The notes below the pieces were generated by a model, which worked only from the letters and a program-made list of their open reading frames with translations, was not told the DNA's origin and did not search any database. A program made the position numbers and the translations under genes. From a bacterium (GTDB taxonomy: Bacteria; Krumholzibacteriota; Krumholzibacteriia; LZORAL124-64-63), in NCBI GenBank assembly GCA_020049465.1, contig JAIFKS010000063.1:1-53333 (forward strand): a stretch of 53,333 nt of DNA. The letters run 5' to 3'. Positions within the stretch are counted from its first letter, which is position 1, and every line of letters starts with the position of its first letter. Shown here piece by piece: positions 17,590 to 25,401 of this stretch.

Positions 17590-19026
17590 ATGACCGCACG
17601 GCGACAACTACGGCCCAGGGGTGGCCGCCGCGGGGGCTCCCGGAGCCTCCCGGTCGCCGTGCTGGTGCTGTTGTCGCTGGCCCTGTGGGCGCTGCCCGCT
17701 GCAGCTGCCGAGTCCGCCCGTGATCCCCGCCAGCCCCAGGCCGCTCCCGCGCCTCCGCGCCCGGAGATACCCGCGGTCGCCGGCCGTGATTCGCTGATGC
17801 TCGAGATCCGCAAGTACCGCGAAATCATCCGCGTCCTGAGCGACAGCCTGTCGCGCGACGAGGCGGCCGTCCGCCTGTCGCCCGAGCACCGGGTCGTCAT
17901 CGAACAGAACATCGGCGACATCACGCGGGTCATCGAGGGGATCGGCTCGGATCTCCGCAAACTCGAATTCGAAGTTAAGGACAACCACATCTCGCTGGTC
18001 GACGGCGCCGGCGACGGCATCGTCATTTCGATCCCGGAAAATCTCGACGAACGGGTCAGCCAGGGCCTCGAGGCGCTGACACAGGCCATCCTCAAGGAAA
18101 TGCCCGACTCCACGGGCACCGGCACGGGCACGGGCACCGGACGGCGGCTCAGTTGGAGCAGCTTCATTCCGGTGCCGACGGCGCCCGAGCCGCCTCGGCG
18201 GATCATCCACGGCAACCTGGTCAGGGTCGGCCAGTCGGTGATCGTCGACGCGGATGAGGACGTTCGCGGCAATGTCGTGGTGGTTTTCGGTGATTGCGAG
18301 GTCATCGGCCGCGTCGAAGGCAACGTCGTGACCGTGGGCGGCGGGCTGCACCTGCGGGACAAGGCGGAGGTCAGCGGCACGGTGGTCGCGGTCGGCGGTC
18401 GCATGTCGTCCGACACGGGCGCCGAGACCGGCGACACGGTGTCTCTCGACTGGCTGGACGGCGGCGCGGGAGCGGGGATCGGCCGTCTGCTGGAACATCG
18501 CGTGCTGACCTTCGTGCTGACCCAGGGACTGTTCCTCATGACCCTGCTGGCGGCGCTCGTGGCGGTGGCCGCCAGTCCGTCCGGCCGGCTCGCGGCCGTG
18601 CTGGCGCGCCTGCGCGGCGAACCGGTGCGGGTCTTCGGCGTGGGCGCCGTGCTGACCCTCGTCGCGCCGCTGGCCCTGGCCGTGCTGACGGCCCTGCTGA
18701 TCATCACCGTCATCGGCGTGCCGGTGGCGCTTCTGCTGGCCCTGGCCGTGGCCGCGGTGGTCGTCCTCGGCCTGTCCGCCACCGGCGTCGTGGTGGGCGA
18801 AAAACTGGGAGCAGTCGGCCGACCGGCACCGCTGGCGGTCGCGCTGGGTCTGGTCGTGCTGCACCTGGTCTCGTTCCTGGGCTCGCTGCTGAATCTCATG
18901 GGCGCCCCGCAGGCGATCGTCGTGGCCCTGATGGTCATCGGCCTGCTGATCAAGAGCGGGGCATTGGCACTGGGCCTGGGCGCGCTCGTGCTGACCCGCC
19001 TGGGCTCGCGCTCCGTGGCCGCCTGA
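17590..19026 (+). CDS. Membrane protein with bactofilin-like (polymer-forming) beta-helix domain
   Basis: A 478-residue precursor with a signal peptide ('LLSLALWALPAAAAES'). It has a helical periplasmic segment (about 75-170), a Thr-Gly repeat of about nine residues near 176-184, then short repeats 'VRGNVVVVFGDCEVIGRVEGNVVTVGG' split over about residues 215-285. That is the right-handed beta-helix pattern of bactofilin/polymer-forming proteins. The C-terminal half holds four or five membrane helices. It forms an operon with the sigma and anti-sigma genes and is a plausible envelope effector of that switch. The exact role is unknown. Confidence 0.8.
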   Translation: MTARRQLRPRGGRRGGSRSLPVAVLVLLSLALWALPAAAAESARDPRQPQAAPAPPRPEIPAVAGRDSLMLEIRKYREIIRVLSDSLSRDEAAVRLSPEHRVVIEQNIGDITRVIEGIGSDLRKLEFEVKDNHISLVDGAGDGIVISIPENLDERVSQGLEALTQAILKEMPDSTGTGTGTGTGRRLSWSSFIPVPTAPEPPRRIIHGNLVRVGQSVIVDADEDVRGNVVVVFGDCEVIGRVEGNVVTVGGGLHLRDKAEVSGTVVAVGGRMSSDTGAETGDTVSLDWLDGGAGAGIGRLLEHRVLTFVLTQGLFLMTLLAALVAVAASPSGRLAAVLARLRGEPVRVFGVGAVLTLVAPLALAVLTALLIITVIGVPVALLLALAVAAVVVLGLSATGVVVGEKLGAVGRPAPLAVALGLVVLHLVSFLGSLLNLMGAPQAIVVALMVIGLLIKSGALALGLGALVLTRLGSRSVAA

Positions 19027-19411
19027 GGTCTTTCCCGCCCTTCCACGCCATCAGCGGGCGGTTTCTGGACGCACTTCCCTGAGCCCGCTCTGCAGTCCCT
19101 GGTCCGGCCCGTGAATTGGGTTTTTTCCCCCACCATTGTGCGTCATTTTCCCCAAATCGACGATCGCCGCGATTCCCGAACCGGCCCGGCCAGTTCTCAC
19201 AGGGCTATTCGCGCTATATTTTCGTGTCCGTAACAAACACATCCACAATGACATGCGCCATTCGATGAATGTTGTCACTAAAGATTGTCCGACGGGGTTC
19301 GGCTGGCCATTCCGCGGTACGGAAGCTGCGGTATTACCAGCAGTATCGAGAAAAGTGGCGGCGGATTCCCCGGCCGACCCGCACAAGGATGATCGCGGCG
19401 CAAAGGATCCC
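19027..19411 (+). other. 385-base intergenic region, relatively AT-rich
   Basis: No gene is supported here. An in-frame leader from 19136 lacks a ribosome-binding site and coding character. The centre is the most AT-rich stretch of the neighbourhood and holds a weak promoter-like pair, TTCTCA (19194-19199) and TATATT (19215-19220), with a short 15-base spacer. A nested inverted repeat lies just downstream. It probably carries the promoter and control region of the secreted metallopeptidase-like gene. Confidence 0.4.
19249..19277. repeat. Nested inverted repeat, possible operator
   Basis: CATTC-GAT-GAATG (19259-19271) is a perfect 5-bp inverted repeat flanked by TGACA (19249-19253) and TGTCA (19273-19277). 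It lies downstream of the weak TATATT box. The outer arms are offset by two bases from the inner centre, so a regulator-binding site is only a possibility. Confidence 0.3.
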
Positions 19412-20413
19412 ATGATGGCCAGGAACGGATTCAAGAGCGGCCTCGTGACGGCGACGACGGCGATGGTGCTGCTGGCGGCCGTGAACGCCAGCGCCGCCCG
19501 GACCGAGTCCTTCGCCAACGGGATCCGCGCGACCATCCACGACGCGGCCGAAGTCAGCGCCCTGTGCACCGTCGCGGCCGACGGCAGCCGCCTGTTCGAG
19601 CATCCGCTGGCCGGCAGCGTCACCCTGGCTCCGGCCACCCGCACCCTGTACCCGTTCGATGTGGATGTCGTGACCGCCGCCCTGGCCGACATGACGGGTT
19701 TCACCACCGACCTGGACATCCAGGTCTTCATCCTCGACGGCATCCCGGCCGAGACCGGCAGCAGTTTCGCACGGCGCGGTGCGATCTTCCTGTCGCCTTC
19801 GTTCGCGCCGGTGGACGCCGCCATCACGTCCTACATCACCACCCACGAGGTGGGGCACGTGATGACCTGGGCATTCATGGACGGCCAGGCGGGCCGCTGG
19901 GAAGCCTACGCCGCGCTGCGCGAACTGGACCTCGAAGCCGCCGGCCCGGACGCGCCGCACGCGCTCCGCGCCCGCGAGATCGTGGCCGAGGATTTCCGCT
20001 ACCTGTTCGGCGGCGTCCTGGCCACCCGCGGGATCGGGCTGGAAAACCACAAGCTGGAGACGCCTGACCGCATCGTCGGTCTGCGCGAACTGCTGGCCGG
20101 CTACCTGGCGGGCATCGCGCCGGTGGCGGTCGCGACCAGCCACGCCTTCCCGAACCCCTGCAACCCCCGCACGACCATCGAACTGCTGCTGCCGGCGAAC
20201 GCCGCGGCGGTCGACGGCGCGGAACTCGCCATCTACGACATCCGCGGCCAGCTGGTGCGCAGGCTGGCGGGCGGCGCCGTGGCCAACGACCGCGTGGCCC
20301 TGACCTGGGACGGCAGCGACGACGCCGGCCGGCAGGCGCCCTCGGGCCGCTATCTCTACATCATCCGCGCCGCGGCGGTCACCGCCAAGGGCGCGGTCAC
20401 TCTGGTCCGCTGA
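19412..20413 (+). CDS. Secreted HExxH metallopeptidase-like protein with FlgD-like C-terminal sorting domain
   Basis: A 333-residue precursor with a signal peptide ending near 'NASAARTES'. The middle holds 'YITTHEVGHVMTW' with His145, Glu146 and His149, a zinc-protease HExxH motif. A third ligand may lie in the following 'REIVAEDFR' helix (about residue 190). The C-terminal about 90 residues contain 'FPNPCNPRTTIE', 'YDIRGQLVRRL' and 'WDGSDDAGRQAPSGRYLY', the FlgD-Ig/T9SS-like sorting domain common in FCB candidate phyla. It is presumably exported to the cell surface or outside. The start ATG has AAAGGA upstream. The peptidase family is not identified. Confidence 0.8.
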   Translation: MMARNGFKSGLVTATTAMVLLAAVNASAARTESFANGIRATIHDAAEVSALCTVAADGSRLFEHPLAGSVTLAPATRTLYPFDVDVVTAALADMTGFTTDLDIQVFILDGIPAETGSSFARRGAIFLSPSFAPVDAAITSYITTHEVGHVMTWAFMDGQAGRWEAYAALRELDLEAAGPDAPHALRAREIVAEDFRYLFGGVLATRGIGLENHKLETPDRIVGLRELLAGYLAGIAPVAVATSHAFPNPCNPRTTIELLLPANAAAVDGAELAIYDIRGQLVRRLAGGAVANDRVALTWDGSDDAGRQAPSGRYLYIIRAAAVTAKGAVTLVR

Positions 20414-20519
20414 TCACGACGACGGCGCGGACCTTGCGGTCCGGCGGTCTGGAAGAAGCAAGGCGCGCCCGCCCGAACGGGGGGCCGCACCCATACACGC
20501 AAGAAGGGACGAAACCGAA

Positions 20520-21446
20520 ATGATGAAGCGGATCCATGGGAAGGCGGCGGCGATCTGCGCGCTGACGACGCTGGCGATGCTCGGCGGCTGCGGCGGCGGT
20601 TCACAGGAACCGCTGGCGCCCGTGAACCCAGCGCCGCCGGCGCCCGTCAAACAGCTGACCGCGACCGACGCGATCTTCGAGGCCAATCCCATCTACGCGC
20701 CCGACGGCTCCGGCATCCTGTTCGAGTCCGACGCCGCCGGAAACCGCGATATCTGGTACCTTCCGGCCGCCGGCGGCGCCGCGCGCCAGTTGACGCACAA
20801 CGCGGGCGAGGACACGGCGCCGTACTGGCTGCCCGATGGCCGCGGCTTCGTGTTCGAATCGGATCGCAGCGGTTCCAAGTCGATCTGGCGGCTGGACCTG
20901 TCGAGCCCGGACACCGAAGCGGTCCGCGTCACCGACGACGACGGCGAGGACGGAAGTCCGGCCGTGTCGCCCGACGGGACGCTGGTCGTCTACGAATCGA
21001 GCCGTGGCGGGCCGCAGGGTCTGGACCTGTGGATGTCTCCCGTCGGCGGCGGTACGCCGGTGCGGCTGACCATCAGCGTGGACGGCAGCTACGACCGCTC
21101 GGCCGACTGGTCGCCCGACGGCCAGACCGTCGTCTTCGAATCCAATCGCGAGAACGCTTCGGCGCTCTACACCGTGTCGGCCAAGGGTGGGACATTGGCG
21201 CGCCTGACGCCTATCTACGGCTACGAAGGGCACCCGGCGTGGTCGCCCGACGGCGCGCGCGTGGCCTACGAGAGCACGTTGTCCGGAGCGATGGAAGTGT
21301 GGTGCGTGGATGCCGACGGCGGCAATGCGCGGCAGCTGACCAGCGCGGGCGGGTTCTGGCCCCGCTGGAATCCGGATGGCCGGCGGTTGATCTACTGCAA
21401 CTGGGGCACGATCGCGCCGAACCTGTGGGAAATCACGATCCAGTAG
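20520..21446 (+). CDS. PD40/TolB-like beta-propeller lipoprotein
   Basis: A 308-residue precursor with lipobox 'LGGC' (lipidated Cys24) and a Pro-rich linker. Five to six PD40 repeats follow, with the pattern 'SPDG..VVFES..' ending in 'DLWMSPVGG'-like strands, forming a six-bladed TolB-like propeller. It is expected to be anchored in the envelope and to bind a protein or polysaccharide. It is not TolB itself: the Pal-binding context and N-terminal domain are absent. It starts 106 bases after the metallopeptidase-like gene on the same strand. Confidence 0.87.
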   Translation: MMKRIHGKAAAICALTTLAMLGGCGGGSQEPLAPVNPAPPAPVKQLTATDAIFEANPIYAPDGSGILFESDAAGNRDIWYLPAAGGAARQLTHNAGEDTAPYWLPDGRGFVFESDRSGSKSIWRLDLSSPDTEAVRVTDDDGEDGSPAVSPDGTLVVYESSRGGPQGLDLWMSPVGGGTPVRLTISVDGSYDRSADWSPDGQTVVFESNRENASALYTVSAKGGTLARLTPIYGYEGHPAWSPDGARVAYESTLSGAMEVWCVDADGGNARQLTSAGGFWPRWNPDGRRLIYCNWGTIAPNLWEITIQ

Positions 21447-21475
21447 GCGGGGGTGAATGGCCGGAATCGGTGAGA

Positions 21476-21550
21476 TGGCATCCCCGACGGGATTCGAACC
21501 CGTGTTGCCGCCGTGAAAGGGCGGTGTCCTGACCCCTAGACGACGGGGAC
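21476..21550 (-). tRNA. tRNA-Glu (TTC)
   Basis: A 75-base cloverleaf including encoded CCA. The loop CTTTCAC gives anticodon TTC. The acceptor GTCCCCG pairs with CGGGGAT, ending in a G1-T72 wobble, and the T-arm is GGGTTCGAATCCC. Its U34 would be a substrate of the MnmA encoded at 36228. Confidence 0.96.
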
Positions 21551-21570
21551 GCCTGATTCCGTAGCCGCGA

Positions 21571-21599
21571 AAACTACCTGATGACCTCGCGTAAGTCAA
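21571..21599 (-). promoter_or_regulatory. Sigma-70 promoter of tRNA-Glu
   Basis: On the minus strand TTGACT, a 17-base spacer and TAGTTT end 20 bases before the tRNA. It sits between the tRNA and the terminator hairpin of the dipeptidase gene. Confidence 0.78.
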
Positions 21600-21603
21600 A
21601 CCG

Positions 21604-21633
21604 GCCCCCGGATCGTCCGCAACGTCCGGGGGC
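21604..21633 (-). terminator. Probable terminator of the M20 dipeptidase gene
   Basis: A 9-bp stem GCCCCCGGA (21604-21612) with TCCGGGGGC (21625-21633) lies eight bases past the dipeptidase stop. The T run after it is short (GGTTTG), and the tRNA-Glu promoter begins immediately downstream. Confidence 0.45.
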
Positions 21634-21641
21634 CCGTCCCG

Positions 21642-23012
21642 TCAGCGACCGGCGGCCTCCTGGAACAGCAGCGCGCTGGTGCGGGCTCCGCGCCAGAAGT
21701 TCTCCAGGTGGAATTTCTCGTTGGGCGAGTGCGCGTTGTCGGTCGAGAGCCCATAGCCCAGCAGCAGTACGGGCGCCTTCAGACAGCTCTGGAACGTGCC
21801 GACGATGGGGATGCTGCCGCCCTCGCGGATGAACACGGGCTCGGCTCCGAAACCGGCCCGGAGCGCCCGGATGCCCGCCTGCATCATCGGCGAATCGCGC
21901 GGGACCAGAACCGGCTTGGCGTTGTGCAGGTTCTCCACCTCGACCGTCACGCCCGGCGGCGCCAGGCGACGCACCCACTCCGCGAAGGCGGCGGCGATCC
22001 GCGGCGGATCCTGGTTCGGAACCACACGCATCGAGACCTTGGCCATGGCGTGGGAGGGGATGATCGTCTTGGCGCCCTGTCCGCCGTACCCGCTGAGCAG
22101 TCCGTTGACGTCGCAGGTCGGCCGCGCCCACATGCGCTCGAGCGTGGTGTAGCCGGCCTCGCCCGCGGCGCCCGGAGCGCCGGTCTCCTCGCGCAGCACG
22201 TCGTCGGTGTAGTTCAGCGCCGCGAACGCGAGGCGCTCCTCGGCGTCCAGGTCCAGCACGTCATCGTAGAAGCCGGGCACGGTGCAGCGTCCCTGGGCGT
22301 CCTTCAGGCCGGCGATGATCTGCGCCAGCGCGTTGGCGGGGTTCTGAACGGTGCCGCCGTAGCTGCCGGAATGCAGGTCGCGCGACGGCCCCGTCACGCG
22401 GATTTCCATGTAGACCAGACCCTTGAGGCTGTAGCAGATGCCGGGCGTGGTCTCGTTGTAGAGCGCCGTGTCGGAGATGATCACGGCGTCGCACGCCATC
22501 TGCTCCGCGTGCTGCTCCGTGTAGCGGTAGATGTGCTGGCCGCCGCACTCCTCTTCGCCCTCGAGGATGAACTTGAGGTTCACCGGGAGTTCCGTGCCGG
22601 TGCGCACATAGGCTTCGAGCGCCTTGATGTGTGCGTAGAACTGGCCCTTGTCGTCGGTCGAGCCGCGCGCGTAGATGATGCCGTCCTCGATCCGCGGCTC
22701 GAACGGCGGCGTGTGCCAGAGGTCGAGCGGATCGACCGGCTGCACGTCGTAGTGGCCGTACATGAGCAGCGTCGGACGGTCCGCGTGCAGCGCTGTCTGC
22801 GCGAAGACCAGCGGGTGGCCCTCGCCTTCGACGATGGTGGCCTCGAGGCCGAGACTGCGCAGTTCTTCGGCGCAGAAGACGGCGGCGCGCATCACGTCGG
22901 GCGCGTGCGCCGACTGCGAACTGATGCTGGGGATGCGCAACAGATCGCACAACTGATCCACATGCGTCTGCCGATGCGCCTGCAGGTAGGCGAGCACCTC
23001 GTCGAGGGCCAT
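21642..23012 (-). CDS. M20-family metallodipeptidase
   Basis: A 456-residue cytoplasmic peptidase. Di-zinc site motifs are present: 'MYGHYDVQP' (His87, Asp89), 'RGSTDDKG' (Asp120, with Asp121 alongside) and 'EGEEECGG' (Glu153-Glu154). A dimerisation domain follows with 'RDLHSGSYGGTVQNPANALAQII', and a distal His is found in 'STDNAHSPNEKF'. This is the PepV/CPG2-like subgroup annotated as dipeptidase or carnosine-type peptidase; the substrate cannot be fixed from sequence. It is transcribed divergently from the histone gene. Confidence 0.93.
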   Translation of the reverse strand: MALDEVLAYLQAHRQTHVDQLCDLLRIPSISSQSAHAPDVMRAAVFCAEELRSLGLEATIVEGEGHPLVFAQTALHADRPTLLMYGHYDVQPVDPLDLWHTPPFEPRIEDGIIYARGSTDDKGQFYAHIKALEAYVRTGTELPVNLKFILEGEEECGGQHIYRYTEQHAEQMACDAVIISDTALYNETTPGICYSLKGLVYMEIRVTGPSRDLHSGSYGGTVQNPANALAQIIAGLKDAQGRCTVPGFYDDVLDLDAEERLAFAALNYTDDVLREETGAPGAAGEAGYTTLERMWARPTCDVNGLLSGYGGQGAKTIIPSHAMAKVSMRVVPNQDPPRIAAAFAEWVRRLAPPGVTVEVENLHNAKPVLVPRDSPMMQAGIRALRAGFGAEPVFIREGGSIPIVGTFQSCLKAPVLLLGYGLSTDNAHSPNEKFHLENFWRGARTSALLFQEAAGR

Positions 23013-23095
23013 GGGCTTCTCCCGGTTCGAAAACGGCGTGCCCGGCGGGGGGCTGGCAGGCCTGGTTCAGGGGCTGTATGCCTCCCAAACTACCC

Positions 23096-23124
23096 TTGAC
23101 ACGTCGGGGTGTCGAGGCGATTGT
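23096..23124 (+). promoter_or_regulatory. Promoter candidate of the bacterial histone gene
   Basis: A perfect TTGACA (23096-23101) is followed after 17 bases by a weak -10 GATTGT (23119-23124). The predicted leader is about 155 bases long. No other good -35 exists in the 274-base gap. Confidence 0.5.
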
Positions 23125-23286
23125 GACCGGGTCGGCCGGTTGCGTCCCGTCGCCGGCGCCTGATTTCGAGGCCGCCCGTCGCCTCCGGTCCGCCCTTCGG
23201 GCAGTGCTTGCCCAGGGCGATACGTACCGGTCGCCGCGCGGTGGAGCGGCACGATTTTCACGTCCCACAGCCCGAGGGAGGAACCC

Positions 23287-23457
23287 ATGGCTGACATGAT
23301 CATCAGCAAGACCAAGACCAAGGAAGCCGTCAAGGAATGCAACGTCTCCGGCGAGTTCTACGACGCCCTGGACGCCAAGGTGCGCGAACTGATTCTGGCC
23401 GCCGAGAAGCGCGCGCTCGACAACGGCCGCAAGACCGTCCGGCCCTGCGACCTGTAG
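23287..23457 (+). CDS. Small bacterial histone (single histone-fold protein)
   Basis: A 56-residue basic protein with a very strong ribosome-binding site (GAGGGAGGA) before the ATG. It begins 'MADMIISKTKTKEAVKECNVS', continues 'EFYDALDAKVRELILAAEKRA' and ends 'NGRKTVRPCDL'. This is the layout of a minimal histone fold: short helix, long central helix, then the 'R-K-T-V-x-P-x-D-L' loop and start of helix 3, as in archaeal histones ('RKTVKAEDI'). Related short bacterial histones are known, for example in Bdellovibrio and Leptospira. It should dimerise and bind or bend DNA. It is monocistronic, with its own promoter and a strong terminator, suggesting high expression. Confidence 0.85.
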   Translation: MADMIISKTKTKEAVKECNVSGEFYDALDAKVRELILAAEKRALDNGRKTVRPCDL

Positions 23458-23502
23458 TCGAGGTTCGGATGCGGCCGCCCCGGCGGCAGGCCGCCCGCTA
23501 CG

Positions 23503-23534
23503 AACGGGGACCCATACGGGTCCCCGTTTTTTTT
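23503..23534 (+). terminator. Strong intrinsic terminator of the histone gene
   Basis: AACGGGGACCC (23503-23513), an ATAC loop and GGGTCCCCGTT (23518-23528) form an 11-bp stem that merges into a run of eight Ts (23527-23534). This is the strongest terminator in the window. Confidence 0.95.
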
Positions 23535-23767
23535 GTCCCCGCTCAACGGTGCGCCTGCGGGTCCGGTGCGCTCTCACGCCACGGGGACACGCGCGGCGCG
23601 CGCCGACACGTGCAGTTGACGGTTCGGCGCTCGTGGGCTGTGCCCGCGACTTTGCCGCGACGTCGCGACAGGATGGCAACGTACGCCTCCGCCTCGCATC
23701 GCGGCGGTGACGCGTGGTCCCGGCGCGGTCCTTGCCGGATCCCCCACACAGGCAGGGGGGAGTCGGC
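23535..23767 (+). other. Non-coding gap before yifB
   Basis: The interval from the histone stop to yifB is 310 bases; the first part is the terminator. The remainder is very GC-rich with no supported gene. TTGACG (23616-23621) has no acceptable -10 box at the right distance, so the yifB promoter is not located. Confidence 0.4.
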
Positions 23768-25300
23768 ATGCCGGTACGGATCAGGACGGGCGCGCTCACG
23801 GGCATCGCGGGGTTGCCGGTCAGCGCCGAGGTGGTCATCAGCCGGGGATTGCCGGGCTTTCACCTGGTCGGATTGCCGGGGATCGAGGTGCGCGAAAGCC
23901 GGGAGCGCGTTCTCTCGGCGCTTCGCCACAGCGGTGTTCGCGTGCCGCCGGGCCGCATCACCGTCAATCTGGCGCCCGCGGGCGTTCGCAAGAGCGGTGC
24001 GTCCTTCGACCTGGCGATCGCGCTGGGCATCGTCGCCGCAGTCGAAGGCTGGGCCGTGGATGCCGGCGCGGCGTTGCGTCTGCGTTCGGTGTTTCTGGGC
24101 GAGTTGTCCCTGTTCGGCGAATTGCGGCCGGTGCGCGGCCTGCTGCCCATCCTGCTGGATGTGGCCCGGCGCGAACCGCGCGTGGCGTTCGTGCCGTCGT
24201 CGCAGCGGAACGAAGCGGAACTGGCGCCGGGCCTGCGCGTGATGGCGGCCGATCAGCTGGCCGATGTTCTGGCCTGGTGCCGCGACGGCAGCCGTCCCCG
24301 GGAGCGCTCGCCGGTTGCGGGTCACGTGCGGGTCGCCACACCGGCGCCGGCGGCCGCGGACGAAGCCTGCGCGGCGCTGGCGCGTCTCAGCGGTCAGGAA
24401 CTGGCCCGCAAAGCAGCGGTCGTCGCCGCCGCCGGCCGCCACAATCTGCTGCTGATGGGGCCGCCGGGCGTGGGCAAGACCAGACTGGCGCGTCTCCTGG
24501 CCGAACTCCAGCCACCGTTGGATCGCGACGACGCGCTGACGGTCACGCGCATCCACAGCGCGGCGGGCCTGGTCTCGTCATCGACCCTGGCGGACCGGCG
24601 CCCGTGCCGGGCGCCCCACCACACGGTCACCCGGGCGGGACTGTTGGGCGGCGGCGCCTCGCTGCGACCGGGCGAGGTGACCCTGGCCCACGGCGGCCTG
24701 CTGTTCCTCGACGAGCTCGCCGAGTTCCACCCGGCGGTTCTCGACGTGTTGCGCCAGCCGCTGCAGGAAGGTCGGGTCACGGTCTCCCGCGGCGGTGGTC
24801 AGCGGTTGTTTCCGGCGCGTTTCCAACTCATCGCGGCCAGCAATCCGTGCCGGTGCGGGTACTTCGGAAGCAGTGTTCGCTCCTGCCGCTGCCTGCCCCA
24901 CGAACGCGCGCGGTACCTGAGCCGCCTGTCCGGCCCGCTGCTGGACCGCTTCGATCTGTTCGTGGAAATGGGCGCCTGGCGGGGCGCGTTCGCCGAACCG
25001 CCGGCCGCACCGCCGGGCGACGCGGGCTGGCGTCTGCATCCGAACCCGGCCCAGTTGGCTGCGGCTCGCGGTCAGCTGGACGACTGGCGCCGGGCGCCAG
25101 GCGCGCCTCAGGCCCCCGGCAACGGGCGGTTCCTGGATCAGGCGCGCGAGGCGTTGGGACTTTCCCTGCGCGCGGTCAGCCGTTGTCTGGAAGTCGCCGC
25201 GACCGTGGCGGCTCTCGACGGCGCCGTGCGCGTGGAGGAAGCTCATCTGCGCGAAGCGCTCGAGTTCCGCTACCAACCGGTGTTCGAGGGGAGCCGTTGA
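23768..25300 (+). CDS. YifB/ComM-family Mg-chelatase-like AAA+ ATPase
   Basis: A 510-residue protein. The N-terminal domain ('GLPGFHLVGLPGIEVRESRERV...') is the S5/LonC-like fold of the family. Walker A 'GPPGVGKT' lies at residues 231-238, followed by 'GGLLFLDELAEF' (Walker B), 'FQLIAASNPCRCGY' with the conserved cysteine cluster, and 'GPLLDRFDLFVE'. The C-terminal Mg_chelatase_C helices end at 'EALEFRY'. In naturally transformable bacteria ComM is a branch-migration helicase that helps integrate incoming DNA; outside these, its role is less clear. The ATG is set at the conserved start rather than 54 bases upstream. Confidence 0.93.
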   Translation: MPVRIRTGALTGIAGLPVSAEVVISRGLPGFHLVGLPGIEVRESRERVLSALRHSGVRVPPGRITVNLAPAGVRKSGASFDLAIALGIVAAVEGWAVDAGAALRLRSVFLGELSLFGELRPVRGLLPILLDVARREPRVAFVPSSQRNEAELAPGLRVMAADQLADVLAWCRDGSRPRERSPVAGHVRVATPAPAAADEACAALARLSGQELARKAAVVAAAGRHNLLLMGPPGVGKTRLARLLAELQPPLDRDDALTVTRIHSAAGLVSSSTLADRRPCRAPHHTVTRAGLLGGGASLRPGEVTLAHGGLLFLDELAEFHPAVLDVLRQPLQEGRVTVSRGGGQRLFPARFQLIAASNPCRCGYFGSSVRSCRCLPHERARYLSRLSGPLLDRFDLFVEMGAWRGAFAEPPAAPPGDAGWRLHPNPAQLAAARGQLDDWRRAPGAPQAPGNGRFLDQAREALGLSLRAVSRCLEVAATVAALDGAVRVEEAHLREALEFRYQPVFEGSR

Positions 25301-25331
25301 GCGTCGAACCCGGCCGTTGCACGAAGACCTG

Positions 25332-25366
25332 AAAAAACGACGGGCGACCTTTCGGACGCCCGTCGT
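25332..25366 (-). terminator. Intrinsic terminator of the minus-strand barrel gene
   Basis: ACGACGGGCG (25337-25346) pairs with CGCCCGTCGT (25357-25366) over a 10-base loop; on the minus strand the stem is followed by TTTTTT. It may also stop yifB transcripts coming the other way. Confidence 0.88.
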
Positions 25367-25401
25367 GCATGCCGCCGGCACGGACTGGAAGCCGCGCGGA
25401 G

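Noticed and set aside
18108..18141. Short tandem repeat encoding Thr-Gly in the bactofilin-like gene
   Set aside because: It is in frame, short, and most likely a flexible linker rather than a mobile or phase-variable element.
20428..20443. CGGACC-TTGC-GGTCCG hairpin after the metallopeptidase-like gene
   Set aside because: The stem is only six pairs and lacks a following T run, so a terminator is not supported.
23616..23644. TTGACG as a -35 box for yifB
   Set aside because: No AT-rich hexamer occurs 16-18 bases downstream.
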